A DNA stretch of 28,450 nt from Gnomoniopsis sp. IMI 355080. Taxonomy: Eukaryota; Ascomycota; Sordariomycetes; Diaporthales; Gnomoniaceae. Shown here piece by piece: positions 10,001 through 18,512 of the stretch (positions within the stretch are counted from its first letter, which is position 1; each line of letters starts with the position of its first letter). Where the stretch lies: positions 1-28,450 of the forward strand of contig JAPEVC010000331.1 of NCBI GenBank assembly GCA_027946555.1. Direction: 5' to 3'. The position numbers and the translations under genes were made by a program. Under the pieces are notes generated by a model. The model saw only the letters and a list, made by a program, of their open reading frames with translations. It did no database searches and was not told the DNA's origin.

Positions 10001-10405
10001 GGTCAAGTCGTGTGGGAGCCTGTGGGCGCCTTCGTTGTGTCTGACGAGATGCTGCTTCAGCGTAGCAAATGTGAGGACACAGAGCTTGCCGCTTCTTGAA
10101 GAGGTGTCTTCGTCCTTTTTGAGCACGACGGCTGGAGTGTTGTTCCTCCGAATCTGCCCGAGATCATGCTGCAAGAGACTGGCCTCGAGGTTCGTGTTGA
10201 CAACAGCCCATGTCTGGCTTTGCGGATTCTTGGCCACGCTGTGGCGGTACTGCTTGAGACTGATGTAAGCGAAAGCTTCCGTAGATCCATCTTTGATGAC
10301 CACCTGGTCGACCAATGCTTTGGTCTTTGTGTTTTCGTTTGGCGCTTCGATCGGGACGAAGCCGTTGCACATCCTGTGCCAAATGTCTGGCGGTTTGGTA
10401 GCCAT
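7097..10405 (-). CDS. Large unrecognised protein (1102 aa) with possible USP-like C-terminal region
   Basis: Intronless frame. I place the start at the ATG at 10405 (MATKPPDIWHRM, context ACCAAAATGG, a good Kozak match). The open frame runs further upstream only through CT/CA-rich sequence typical of a fungal 5' UTR. The protein is rich in helical, Leu-rich segments with no signal peptide or clear membrane segments, suggesting a cytosolic or nuclear product. I do not recognise residues 1-780. From about residue 795 the layout is suggestive of a degenerate papain-like/ubiquitin-specific protease: ETSAIDCVAILLRLAF with C805 at the start of a helix, then TPLLLHIDL, then YVIGGIVRHAK with H1015, and a final strand LSLFYVAW (1063-1070), as in the Cys box, His box and terminal LFY strand of USPs. 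The usual GxTCxxN signature is absent, so activity is uncertain. It stands divergent from the decayed coiled-coil gene. Confidence 0.8.
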   Translation of the reverse strand: MATKPPDIWHRMCNGFVPIEAPNENTKTKALVDQVVIKDGSTEAFAYISLKQYRHSVAKNPQSQTWAVVNTNLEASLLQHDLGQIRRNNTPAVVLKKDEDTSSRSGKLCVLTFATLKQHLVRHNEGAHRLPHDLTLLLNFGCGYIEFDMALCSTLMLKLIASTSWNGKRNGLAMCTVSTIDHQLFGRDWPPRCLYEVDQPEDPNTSSLSRYQWHNPPGGSTTQAVLVKLLELDRSSDGKGTITSMPPHKFSVTQNLDAKKVKFHADGADTNLVLSEKYSNEARHLVIDPMHSTYYGPVNNIGHVLIDHYSEDWVRDKRTGRPVAHDAVPLTQPEILMASRFKGMDGQTPQVHCFMAFQTFSALPRMPVASLAHTIDLGKLLLLSIRAWEESKLSVMEMPVLLPQDEFAVEEELRFLRVKGLIKQVSLYNDPWMCTGRELAYGVLQLTRLGIKTVEFLYMSDMQSLHLAIFMAALPSAPSPAVREAALSIASVIELDSGISSIGVTLDTSEATRQELANLDYLKLTSFAAQHTRRGPIWLAMAVWHKAMNDITLRNFQMVYDAGKDSGKISLHHPNVLDFSPQRSYMWDDRLDQFARVFAGGVPNKDHLFKQILTKQELLELESALVVAHMDKLALVPMQERGLPFAFDLVSGQPLLAPHRRQHCQLDIEYCRKSERLPNGKFPDYIVCIYSSLDDGNKYSRSGLIANDLTFVSWRAVGSVLARASGDFPWQTCLQKIQSRMALQWPIGKKSLMSAPSRPVTKQPLPDVRMVARGDEAHLVHALTRTWPTIPGRPGSSHETSAIDCVAILLRLAFAVFIKIRPDTAASQQSALMQYVWTYFDHTTADNTGAIDDARNLALCEMRKTLPPNSEVTFDKLCRSSLVVAALWINEGFQVESPWFICNPGFTETRSSAQLAEDPAPVWDGESTIEDFVTNLSYIASPRGPPETKTWVYFNTPLLLHIDLVPSPTARVSLQDGWRIWTDIWEASENTDKPDTMRIQHSGKAGYVIGGIVRHAKRRRNPDQIRLFRANGVEIVPDTLADAEATPDWGFKLHDPVPQGERLSLFYVAWPGLDKAKPQERRYGNGMEKEVSKGFGEIIEQF

Positions 10406-10428
10406 TTTGGTGCGTGAAAAGGGTGTGC

Positions 10429-10475
10429 GTGTGTGTGTGTGGTGGAAAAAGAAGAGAGAGAGAGAGAGAGAGAGA
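10429..10475 (+). repeat. GT and AG dinucleotide microsatellites in the 5' UTR of the 1102-aa gene
   Basis: A GT run (10429-10441) and an AG run (10453-10475) lie 24-70 bp upstream of the start codon at 10405. On the gene's own strand they read as CT and CA tracts, the usual pyrimidine-rich composition just before fungal start codons. Confidence 0.85.
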
Positions 10476-10514
10476 AGCTGGAAGTTTGCAGGTTTGCAGA
10501 GTTGTGGGTTGGTA

Positions 10515-10821
10515 CAAAGAGAAAGGGGATGGCTGCCTGTAGTGGTGTGTTTGTAGGCAAAAGCGGTGGGGGTGCATATATTAGGTGCTTTCAACGCCAT
10601 CCCCCGCCAGGTAGATGATGAAAACAATTCTTGTGTCTTGTATTTGTATATAATAAGTACTGAATCTCCTCTTCACTTGGATCTCTTGTCCTTCTATCCT
10701 CTTATTATTGAAGTGATTGTATATAATACAGGACAAGATGCCTTCATGACTGATGTGAGTCTGCATCAACAAAAGATATTGGACATGTCCAAGATATATA
10801 GCATGTAGTATTCATTGTCTG
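10515..10821 (+). repeat. Diverged direct repeat, copy 1
   Basis: Aligns over its whole length with 12519-12845. Shared words include GGCAAAAGCGGT, GTGCTTTCAA, ATGAAAACAATTCT, GACAAGATGCCTT and TATATAGCATG in the same order and spacing. The copy sits between the 1102-residue gene and the pseudogene, about 110 bp upstream of the large gene's ATG, so it probably includes that gene's promoter. Confidence 0.85.
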
Positions 10822-11138
10822 AAAACTCATTATATAAAGTCCTCATGAAGAATGTCTCTAGAAAAGGGTCGAACCTTTGACGAGGTAGCCTGTCGACAGC
10901 TCAACGGCATGGTGTCTCTGGGGGAGGGAAAAGTGGAGTTTTTAAATCAACACTGAACTCCCACCTGCGCCCTCGCAAACCTTCATGTTTTTAACCTTCC
11001 ACCTCACAACCTCACGACCACCAACAGCACCACAAGTGCTGCTTCAAACAGCTTGTTGTTTTCCATACAAGCACACCATCTACCGCGCAAAGTGCACACA
11101 CACGGTGGTGAGAGCACCACACTTCCTCCTCCCACACA

Positions 11139-12276
11139 ATGGCGGATATCTCGCTCGGGATGTGTCCATCCCTCAAACTCGCGTCAGAAGCGACGCAAAC
11201 CCTCTTCGCGGCCCAGTTGGACCACATGATGACTATTCTTCATGACGAGAAACACGCAAATCCGGAGCAGACGCTCCAAAACCTGTCGGCTGCATCGCTC
11301 AAGCAGATTCCGATAATGGTTCAAGTCCTGTACTGTAGGAAGCTCAAGGAGCCGCGGGTTGTTTCGGCAGAGGCTTTCGCCAGACAGTACATCTCGAACT
11401 TCTACGTGAAGTTCCGTAAGTTCTAACCCCTTCTTGATGACGAGCTCCGTTCATGCTAACAAAATCCTTCGCAGAGGGTGCGCTGAGCTACTGGGGACCA
11501 AGGCTCTACAAGCCAGAGGAACTCGACGAGAGTGAGTGGTTCAGTGAGCCATTGTCGCCCGAGTTCGCCGAACACCTACGAAAGCGGCTCACAGAGTCAT
11601 TGGGAGTTGCAAGCAAGACCATACTGTCACAGGAGGCTGAAATTGATAAGCTCAAAAGCTTAGTACACAAAACTCTCCTGCCAAGGATGATGATTATCTG
11701 CCTCACCAAGACACTCAATGCGATATGCTTTTGCCTTGCAAAATTTGAAGACATCCTTGGACAGGGCAGCCAGCCAGGAAATGAAGAGTTTTCGATCTGA
11801 AAACGAAACTATGATACGGTCATGGCTTAATTGCAAGCCCAATTGGAGCAGGCATATCATCAAGTGGAAGAAGCTGATATTCGTCAACAGGAACTTGTCG
11901 GAGCAACAAAAGACCATCGAACAGCGTAGCACCGAGTTGAAAGCCGTCCTCACCGCCCTAAAGAGTGAGACTGAGGCAAAGAAGAGACTGCAGTTGCAGC
12001 GTGACTCGCTGGCCACTCAAGTACAGGTTGAGGCGAGGGAAGTTTTAAATTTGACCAGCAGCCTCCTGAAATCCGGCAGAGAGCAAGAGGCCCTGCGGAA
12101 TTCGTTGGCGCAACGAGCGAAGCAGTACGAAAAAGAAATGGCTGCATGGAAGGAGAGTACGATGTCCTGACGGAGGCGCCGTCACTCATTGCCATGACGC
12201 GGTGGACCTTGACGCTATGGCGATGGATAGCAACGAGGTACAGCCCGATGGGCACGAGGCAATGTCAATCGAATAA
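11139..12276 (+). pseudogene. Decayed coiled-coil protein gene with one intron and several frame changes
   Basis: Starts with an ATG (MADISLGMCPSLKLASEATQ). Exon 1 is 11139-11415. A good intron (GTAAGT to TTCGCAG, 11416-11474) joins it to GALSYWGPRLYKPEELDESE. The frame then reaches EAEIDKLKSLVHKT and loses sense. Coiled-coil coding continues in other frames: LQNLKTSLDRAASQEMKS, then QAQLEQAYHQVEEADIRQQE (from 11834), then STELKAVLTALKSETEAKKR, and finally an acidic tail HDAVDLDAMAMDSNEVQPDG ending at the TAA at 12276. That needs at least four frame changes after the intron, with no plausible introns at the joints, so I read it as a pseudogene. The original product was probably a ~360-residue, intracellular, helical protein. 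It is related to none of its neighbours as far as I can see. Sequencing error is unlikely to produce so many shifts in one gene only. Confidence 0.72.
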
Positions 12277-13326
12277 ATTCGTAGCGAGAACAGTCGACCT
12301 TGAAGAACATTCCATTGGTGGTTTAAAAGATCATGCAAGAATGGAGAGGCCGGGTTTTCCTCCATCAAATCCTCTGTGAATGCATGAACGGGATAGAGTC
12401 TGATGGGCATGATCGTTGCGACTTGCTAATGCTCAAGAATCTTCTTCTCAGAGGCATATTTGCTAAGAAAAAACATGTCCTTATATTGCTGCTACTAGGC
12501 TAGGCATCTCTACTATGGCCAAGAGAAAGGGAATAGATGGCTGCAGTGGTGTGTAGTAGGCAAAAGCGGTAGGGGTGCATCTAATAAGTGCTTTCAATGC
12601 CATCTTCCACCAGGCAGATAATGAAAACAATTCTCAAGTCTAGTATTTGCAAGATTGACCCTGCATTTGAATAGCTATGCGGATGATAGCAAATCTTCTC
12701 GAGTTAACTCCACGTCTCTTTTTACTCTCGTCACTGATGGAATTGGATTTACGAGACAAGATGCCTTTATGATTGATGTGGGCCTGTATCGATAGTGATA
12801 TCGGACACGTTCAAAATATATATAGCATGGAGTATTCAGTGACTGGGTGTGAGTAGATGTCAAGAGAGGAAATGGAGAGAGCCCTATCGTCTTGCCCGCC
12901 TGCATGTACTTACGTGCCTAAGGTACACAGGTACTTACCCCGGAATACGCTGGTGGGATGACATGCAGGGGTATGGCTAGGAGGAGGAGGATCGCACGTT
13001 TACCACTTCTCCTTTCTGTTTGTCTCGCACATTATATATAATACGGATGGTGTCATTTCAGAAATCCTTTTTAAGCGCCCAGGCATCTCTATATATAAAA
13101 TTTGTGCAACTTAAAAGCTTTTTGGTGTGTGTGGTGATATGTTTGTGGGAAACTCTTTGATCAAACTTCATTACGGGGATTGAGGATGAACAGGGATCAG
13201 TTGTTTTCGCACCACCACCCACCCTACATCTTCCTACCTTTGCCATTTTACCAACTCAAACTTTCAAATTGTTACATGTGACTGCCATCTGCTCATCATC
13301 CATTTCATCCATCTCTGGCCGACAAG
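12277..13326. other. Intergenic region with repeat copy 2 and promoter of the 645-aa gene
   Basis: About 1.05 kb between the end of the pseudogene and the next plus-strand start. It contains repeat copy 2 (12519-12845), a CCTAAGGTAC motif (12917-12926) and several TATATA stretches. The last ~100 bp before 13327 is CT/CA-rich, like a 5' UTR. No intact gene seen. Confidence 0.6.
12519..12845 (+). repeat. Diverged direct repeat, copy 2
   Basis: Second copy of the segment at 10515-10821, same orientation, just downstream of the pseudogene and ~480 bp upstream of the 645-residue gene. Many differences from copy 1 are transitions, several of CpA/TpG-to-TpA type (copy 1 GTGGGGG against GTAGGGG here; AGATGATG against AGATAATG; TTCATGA against TTTATGA), with some short indels. 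Confidence 0.85.
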
Positions 13327-15264
13327 ATGCCACCAAAACTCACATCAGCACAAATGCGGCGCCGGCACGAGCGCAAAGAGCACGACGAAACCAGTCAGAT
13401 CAAAGCAAACGGTGCAGAAACGCTGGGCGACGAGATTGATGCTGCCACAGCAAATCCTCCCCAGTTGACGAAGATTAGTCTCAAGTCAATCGTCCTGGCC
13501 TACGTGCGCCACCCGTCACCAGAGGGACAGGGCAGCACCAATACCGACGGCGAAGATGCCGCCAGCGAAGGTTCCGACGGCGAAGATTTCGCCAGCGAAG
13601 AGGATGCCGACAGCGAGGATGGAGCTGTCGAAAGTGCCGTCGACATCGATTGGAGCTCGGCAGAGCAACAGCTGCTTGATCAGGCCAGGCGGGAGAACCC
13701 AAAGATGTTCGATCTTGTACAAAACCACTTTGGGTTGTACAAGACGGTCTTCCGGTTCATGCACTGTCTGCCATCAGATATCGTCGGGCCAAAGACATTC
13801 CTGGAATTCGGCAGTTCAATTACGGCAAGCGTCCGTTGGACGATGCACTTTTGTGAACGTCTCGGCGAGCTTGTGCCCCAGCCGCTATTCAGCAGCAGCC
13901 CGCTCAAGCTTGCACTGGCCATCCAGTGGACTGTCATTTGTCGTACCAAGGACCAACGGAGGTACCGTCTCAGTGGCTGCGAGAATGATGGATTCCTCCA
14001 GACTCTAGCCTCAGTCATTGCCGATAAGCAGGATGGCACAAAAACTTGCATCAAACTCCGAAAGATTGCCCTGAAGCGCTATCGGAAGAGATATCCCGGG
14101 GAGGGCTTTGCAGAGCCACAATGGTGTCAGTTTCTGCGCCTTATAGAGGAGCTTGCTTTCCCGGATGGGCCACCCGTGGACAAGGCGCCCGACTCTTGGG
14201 ACGATCCGTACCTTGTCCATACCCAGGATATCACCACAGTGTACACCGCGCTGGATCGAATCCGGCATCTGTCGCTACGCATGTTCACCGACGCCAACAC
14301 AGTCCATGCCACTGTCTCGATGGTGCGGCGTGGCAAGGACCTCCCACTCAAACCAGAGGCGCGCAAGGCATGGGAAGCACACATGATTGTGTGGCAAAGA
14401 GAGAAAGCCTCGAGAGGCAGCCAAACCCAGCCGCCGCGACAGACAAAGAAGGCTGATGAAGCTGGTCCCTCTGGTGAGTCCATGGATCAACCGGAAGGGG
14501 GCGCTGAGTCTGCATCCAATACCAATCAGCAATTGCCAGGCGTGGAGGATGATGGACGCCATTCTCCTGGTGTACCTCCGCTGGGTGAGCCAGCATCTCC
14601 GCAATTGCCAGACGCAGAGGATAATGGAGATCTATTCTTTGGCGACGATACTGGTACATTTCGATCGGATGAGCTAGGGCCTCAGTCGACACCCATTGCC
14701 AGTCGGCCCGGGTTCGGGGCGGAAGATGAAGGCGTTCAGTCAAGTCCTCCACCCCTACCTCGTGGTAACACCCCACGACCTGACAAGAGAGCTCCAGACA
14801 CGACATCTCCACCGCCGAAACCCTGCAAGAAGCGTGGACGCATACTCGTGTCATCCCCTGAGCAGTCCGATTCGTCTGAGCATCAGCAGACACAGTATGC
14901 CATCCCGTCAAGAAGAAGGCGACGACTCAACTCGTCAGGCACCATCCCGGACTCGGTCGTCGAAGAAATCAGCCCGATTTCGGGACTCACAGGTCTGGAT
15001 GATCAAGAGGAGACCGAGTCTGTCGCAGCCCCGCCTACGACCAGCGTACCGCTCGGGGACGATTGGGCGAATGATTGTATTCGTATCAATAGACAAGGTC
15101 ATGGTGAACAAATGATCAGATACACAGAAGAGGACAACCTGTCCAGTGCATTTGATGTAAAAATGCATATTGGCATGATTAGAAATTGCAGCCAAGACTG
15201 GCCAATAGGCCTACCACAGGCAATGCATCCAGACACAGCAACCCGGAAGACCGTCAGACAATGA
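13327..15264 (+). CDS. Unrecognised 645-aa protein with globular middle and acidic, disordered, nuclear-looking tail
   Basis: Intronless frame from an ATG (MPPKLTSAQMRRRHERKEHD; context GACAAGATGCC) to TGA. Residues ~1-25 are basic. Residues ~75-100 are a very acidic repeat (DGEDAASEGSDGEDFASEED). Residues ~105-360 look globular and helical (WSSAEQQLLDQARRENPKMF, LKLALAIQWTVICRTKDQRR, LRKIALKRYRKRYPGEGF). From ~360 to ~580 the chain is Pro/Ser/Glu/Asp-rich with a degenerate internal repeat (QLPGVEDDG, QLPDAEDNG) and two basic clusters suited to nuclear import, KKRGR (501-505) and RRRRR (529-533). The last ~65 residues (DWANDCIRINRQGHGEQM onward) are ordered again. I do not recognise any family. 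The acidic/basic layout hints at a chromatin or nuclear role, but that is inference. Its upstream region contains repeat copy 2. Confidence 0.75.
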   Translation: MPPKLTSAQMRRRHERKEHDETSQIKANGAETLGDEIDAATANPPQLTKISLKSIVLAYVRHPSPEGQGSTNTDGEDAASEGSDGEDFASEEDADSEDGAVESAVDIDWSSAEQQLLDQARRENPKMFDLVQNHFGLYKTVFRFMHCLPSDIVGPKTFLEFGSSITASVRWTMHFCERLGELVPQPLFSSSPLKLALAIQWTVICRTKDQRRYRLSGCENDGFLQTLASVIADKQDGTKTCIKLRKIALKRYRKRYPGEGFAEPQWCQFLRLIEELAFPDGPPVDKAPDSWDDPYLVHTQDITTVYTALDRIRHLSLRMFTDANTVHATVSMVRRGKDLPLKPEARKAWEAHMIVWQREKASRGSQTQPPRQTKKADEAGPSGESMDQPEGGAESASNTNQQLPGVEDDGRHSPGVPPLGEPASPQLPDAEDNGDLFFGDDTGTFRSDELGPQSTPIASRPGFGAEDEGVQSSPPPLPRGNTPRPDKRAPDTTSPPPKPCKKRGRILVSSPEQSDSSEHQQTQYAIPSRRRRRLNSSGTIPDSVVEEISPISGLTGLDDQEETESVAAPPTTSVPLGDDWANDCIRINRQGHGEQMIRYTEEDNLSSAFDVKMHIGMIRNCSQDWPIGLPQAMHPDTATRKTVRQ

Positions 15265-15864
15265 CTTTGGTGCAGAATCTCCCTCAAGATAGTAAACGTC
15301 TCCACGCAAAGACATGTCTATGGCAAACGAGTCAGAACCAAAATACATGTTGAAGAGGGACAGAATACTTGGGCTACAATGGACTGGATCAGGGCGGTTG
15401 GTATACGTAGAGCAGTCACATCTCATCACAGAATAGGTTGTCCAATACATTCACAATCACTCACTCAAGAAGTTCAATAGTGTGTGTGCCTAGGAAAGGC
15501 TATTGATTTTTTGAGCTATCTACTCAAGTGTTTTGATTGTTGCATGTCTCAAGTGGCGTATCCGCCCATGACTATGCATGCAATGGATGGCATCAATGCC
15601 GCTTCCATGATCGTGGCTGTTGGTTTCCCATGACAAAAGAATTGGCCTAGTTTGGGTAGAAGAGGTGCCTGTCGGCCACACCATGCGGACTTTCCTGTTG
15701 GCAAATGCGCCTTTGACACTGAACGTCCAGAGGTTCCAGAATCGTTTATAACGATTTGTGCCATCCAGCATCGGCCAATGCATCCATCATATCTTGATGC
15801 TCGGAGGTAGCCTCGAGGAGAAGAGTCCTTAGCAACGCCAACGAGAAACTAGTAGTGGACACCT
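15265..15864. other. Convergent 3' intergenic region
   Basis: 600 bp between the stops of two convergent genes (645-aa plus strand, 610-aa minus strand). It should hold both 3' UTRs. I see no gene, RNA or repeat in it. Confidence 0.55.
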
Positions 15865-17697
15865 TTACAGCTCTAATTCCTCTACGAAATTTACGAGGCT
15901 TTGACACAATAGATCTTGGTCTCTGGCGTCTTTCATGACTTCCAAGACCCTTGGGGGAATATTGAGCAAGGTCACCTGCTCTTGCCACGGATCGACGGGT
16001 GCCTCGGCAGTAGGCTCTGCTTCGTTGTGATGAAGCATCATGGCTCCAGGTTGCATATTGCCAGGAGCTTTGAGTGAAGACTCACCCCCCTCCTGGACAA
16101 CGTTATTCTGCCTGTTATTTGAGTGTTGACGACTGGTCATCTTTAACCATCCGTAGTGCTCTTCCAGGAAAGTTTCGGGCACTGCAATCGCATTACGATG
16201 TGCCACCACAGCATTCTCCTCGTGATTGTAAACCTGAGGACCAATTTCGCCCTTGATGACCATGTACTTGATTTGCTTAATGGATTTGCCGTTGAGGATA
16301 CCAGGTGGCATCGAGGCCTTGTCGCGTCGTGCAACTGCCAAGTCCTCCAAGATCGCGGCATGTTCACAGGCCTCGTGCTTGAGGTATGGCCAGACAAAGC
16401 CGATCTTGGGTGGCATATCGCCGTCAAAGAACCGCTCAGCATAGTAGATGCCCAATCGGACGAAACAATGCTTGTCTGCCTTGACCCGGAGCGGCGCTTC
16501 ATACTGTCGATCGACAATGAGCTTGTCAACAAGGGTCTCGAGGTCCGCCAGGTTGCTCAAGTCGAGTGAAGCAAAGCTCGGGCATCCCAACCTCTTGCGA
16601 AATTTGTCAACTTCGTGTGAGGCATCCAACACATGTGGTGGATCGTGCACCGAGGCGGTCTTGTCATGCCAAGGACAAGTAGGAACGTCGCCGTGCCTAT
16701 TCCTGGGCCATGGACATCTGCCCGTCTTGTGGCGGCAAGACGTGCAGAGTGAACAAGGGTCGTCATACCCGCGCTTCTCACGTGAAGGATTCAAAGGTGG
16801 CAACTGGTCTGCCGTGAACAATTGTCTCGTAGGTCCCGGAGTGGGAATGGCAAAGACAGCGCCACGGCCGGAGCGTGGGATCGTGGCCTGAATAGGCACG
16901 ATATAGTTACCCGCCCGGCCCACTGGACTCGCCATCGCGGCAAGCTCTGACGCTGCCTTGACAGACTCCAATGCCTCTTTTGAGGCGTTATGGTCCAGCC
17001 AGATGCCTCCTCCATAGAGCGTGGCAGAGGTGGCGGGTTTGGGGCCTTGCATGATAGTGCCCGTTGGCATGCCGTCCCGACCTTCGACCACGGTGACATC
17101 CTCAGTGAGCTTGACTTTTTCGGCCGCTTCCAAAATAGCGCCCATGCTACTTTGGCTTCTGTCAGTCCTCTTAGCCGGGGGGTTGACCGATAAGATGTCG
17201 TCTGCCTCGTAGTCGTCTCGTGGGCGCTTGCCTGCGTTCTTGTCCGCGCTGTTGATGCCAGTGTTTCGGCCAAGATTCAACAGTGAGGAAATCCCCGGGC
17301 GTCGTTGACGGTCATTGCTGCTGCCACTGCTGCCGATTGATGATCTCTCAAAGAGCGACCCCTCGCGAGCTGTGTTTGACGACGAGGGACGCTGCCACGG
17401 AGATTGTCGAGGCAGAGTGTGCCTGGTGGTGGCGGAGGCGTTGGCGGACCTGGACGTCTCTAGTCCTGGCTCGTGTGCCTGTTGCGGTTGGTCTTCCGCG
17501 GTATTTGCGTGCATGGAGGGCTGGAGTCCCAGCCGATCTTCGTCCTCCGTGGTGTGAGATCTCTCTTGATCTAGAATATTGCGGGACTTGACGTCCAAAT
17601 GACCATCCTGGTCGATATCTGATGCGTCGCCAACGACGTAGCCGAGTGGCGGCAGTCTGGCGCGTTCCGCGTTCCTGCGGTGGTTTGGTGCCATCAT
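15865..17697 (-). CDS. Unrecognised 610-aa protein with a Cys/His cluster
   Basis: Intronless frame starting with two Met codons (MMAPNHRRNAERARLPPLGY); either ATG (17697 or 17694) could be used. Residues 1-~200 are polar and probably disordered (DEDRLGLQPSMHANTAEDQP, many Ser/Arg) with a basic KRPRDD patch near residue 160. Residues ~315-344 hold a tight cluster C315, C318, C321, H323, C328, C341 and H344 (CSLCTSCRHKTGRC ... TCPWH), which could bind one or two zinc ions. The following part (RKRLGCPSFASLDLSNLADL, RLGIYYAERFFDGDMPPKIG, IKQIKYMVIKGEIGPQVYNH) looks like a globular alpha/beta region. No membrane or signal sequence. I do not recognise the family. The cluster suggests a DNA-, RNA- or protein-binding zinc module, but this is inference. 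It is convergent with the 645-aa gene. Confidence 0.75.
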   Translation of the reverse strand: MMAPNHRRNAERARLPPLGYVVGDASDIDQDGHLDVKSRNILDQERSHTTEDEDRLGLQPSMHANTAEDQPQQAHEPGLETSRSANASATTRHTLPRQSPWQRPSSSNTAREGSLFERSSIGSSGSSNDRQRRPGISSLLNLGRNTGINSADKNAGKRPRDDYEADDILSVNPPAKRTDRSQSSMGAILEAAEKVKLTEDVTVVEGRDGMPTGTIMQGPKPATSATLYGGGIWLDHNASKEALESVKAASELAAMASPVGRAGNYIVPIQATIPRSGRGAVFAIPTPGPTRQLFTADQLPPLNPSREKRGYDDPCSLCTSCRHKTGRCPWPRNRHGDVPTCPWHDKTASVHDPPHVLDASHEVDKFRKRLGCPSFASLDLSNLADLETLVDKLIVDRQYEAPLRVKADKHCFVRLGIYYAERFFDGDMPPKIGFVWPYLKHEACEHAAILEDLAVARRDKASMPPGILNGKSIKQIKYMVIKGEIGPQVYNHEENAVVAHRNAIAVPETFLEEHYGWLKMTSRQHSNNRQNNVVQEGGESSLKAPGNMQPGAMMLHHNEAEPTAEAPVDPWQEQVTLLNIPPRVLEVMKDARDQDLLCQSLVNFVEELEL

Positions 17698-18512
17698 GGA
17701 ATTGGGTACTTCCTGATAAAAGTGTTAGAGAAATTTTATGATGAATGGATAATGATGGAGGGTAGAGGGGGAAGAGAGTGGTGGGATTTACTCACGCTGA
17801 TGGTGTTTGTTCGTTGTGTGAGGGAAGAACTTCAGAAAGTGAAAAGGCTGGCAGTTGGTGAGATGGAGTCTCGGCGACGGCCAAATGAAAGGGCGGGGCA
17901 TTCGATATATTATTCCCCCAGTTCTAAAATGTGTATAAACCTATGGATGGCATGTCTTTTGAAGATGGCCTGCCTTTGCTTTGGCTGCCGAGCTCAACAG
18001 AGATATCATCTCGATCATCCAGGCACTCTATATTACCATGACGAGTATACATTTCATGAGACTTATGGTACACAAGGAATTGACTCGAGGCCGGTGTTCC
18101 TAAGGTGGTCCCAATGTATATAGCTATGTGTGTGTGCTGGTTGTTCTTTGGGGGGGAGGGGGGGATGAAATGTTCTCAACAACGTAAATACAAGCATGTT
18201 TCCTCATTAATATCAGGAATGCTCTCCTTATACAAGAGCAAAGTCCAAGAAGCGAGCACTGAATTGCTTAGCAAGAAGACATATTCCAGGTTTTGCTGTC
18301 TGCCAATTAGTTCGCTTTCAGGCTGGATTCGCCATACAGGGCCACTGACACAGCACTTTAAGCACTTAAGAGAAATAGAACTTCTATGCATGCATCAATT
18401 GCCACTATTCTACAAGGCCACGCATCTTATGCGTCTTGTCCTACTCCAGATCGCTCCACACCCGCCTGTCTATGTCCTTACACCGCATAACGCTCCAACA
18501 TGCCCAACTGGT
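17698..18512. other. Intergenic region upstream of the 610-aa gene and downstream of COX4
   Basis: About 815 bp. It holds the promoter of the 610-residue gene and the 3' UTR of COX4. A G-rich stretch G7-A-G7 lies at 18150-18164. Open frames on the plus strand (17680-18123, 18105-18686) have no domain-like composition, and the second overlaps COX4 on the other strand. No gene called. Confidence 0.5.

Larger units (their letters stand above)
10406..11138. other. Divergent intergenic region with 5' UTR microsatellites and repeat copy 1
   Basis: Region between the ATG of the 1102-residue gene (-) and the ATG of the pseudogene (+). Next to 10405 lies the pyrimidine-rich 5' UTR of the large gene with CA and CT microsatellites. 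Further out, 10515-10821 is copy 1 of a diverged repeat. The remaining ~300 bp up to 11138 is CA-rich and reads like the 5' UTR of the gene that became the pseudogene. Confidence 0.6.

Noticed and set aside
10406..10627. N-terminal extension of 74 residues on the 1102-aa protein
   Set aside because: It begins with TTG and translates a CT/CA microsatellite and repeat copy 1; the ATG at 10405 has a good context, so the segment is better read as 5' UTR.
10850..10925. tRNA-like segment: GGTCGAACC (B-box-like on the minus strand) and an AGCTCAA stretch nearby
   Set aside because: The arms do not fold into a cloverleaf in either orientation: no matching acceptor stem, and the A-box-like and B-box-like words lie on opposite strands.
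7097..18512. Starship or other giant mobile element carrying the island
   Set aside because: No tyrosine recombinase, transposase, reverse transcriptase, terminal repeats or target-site duplication seen in the island.
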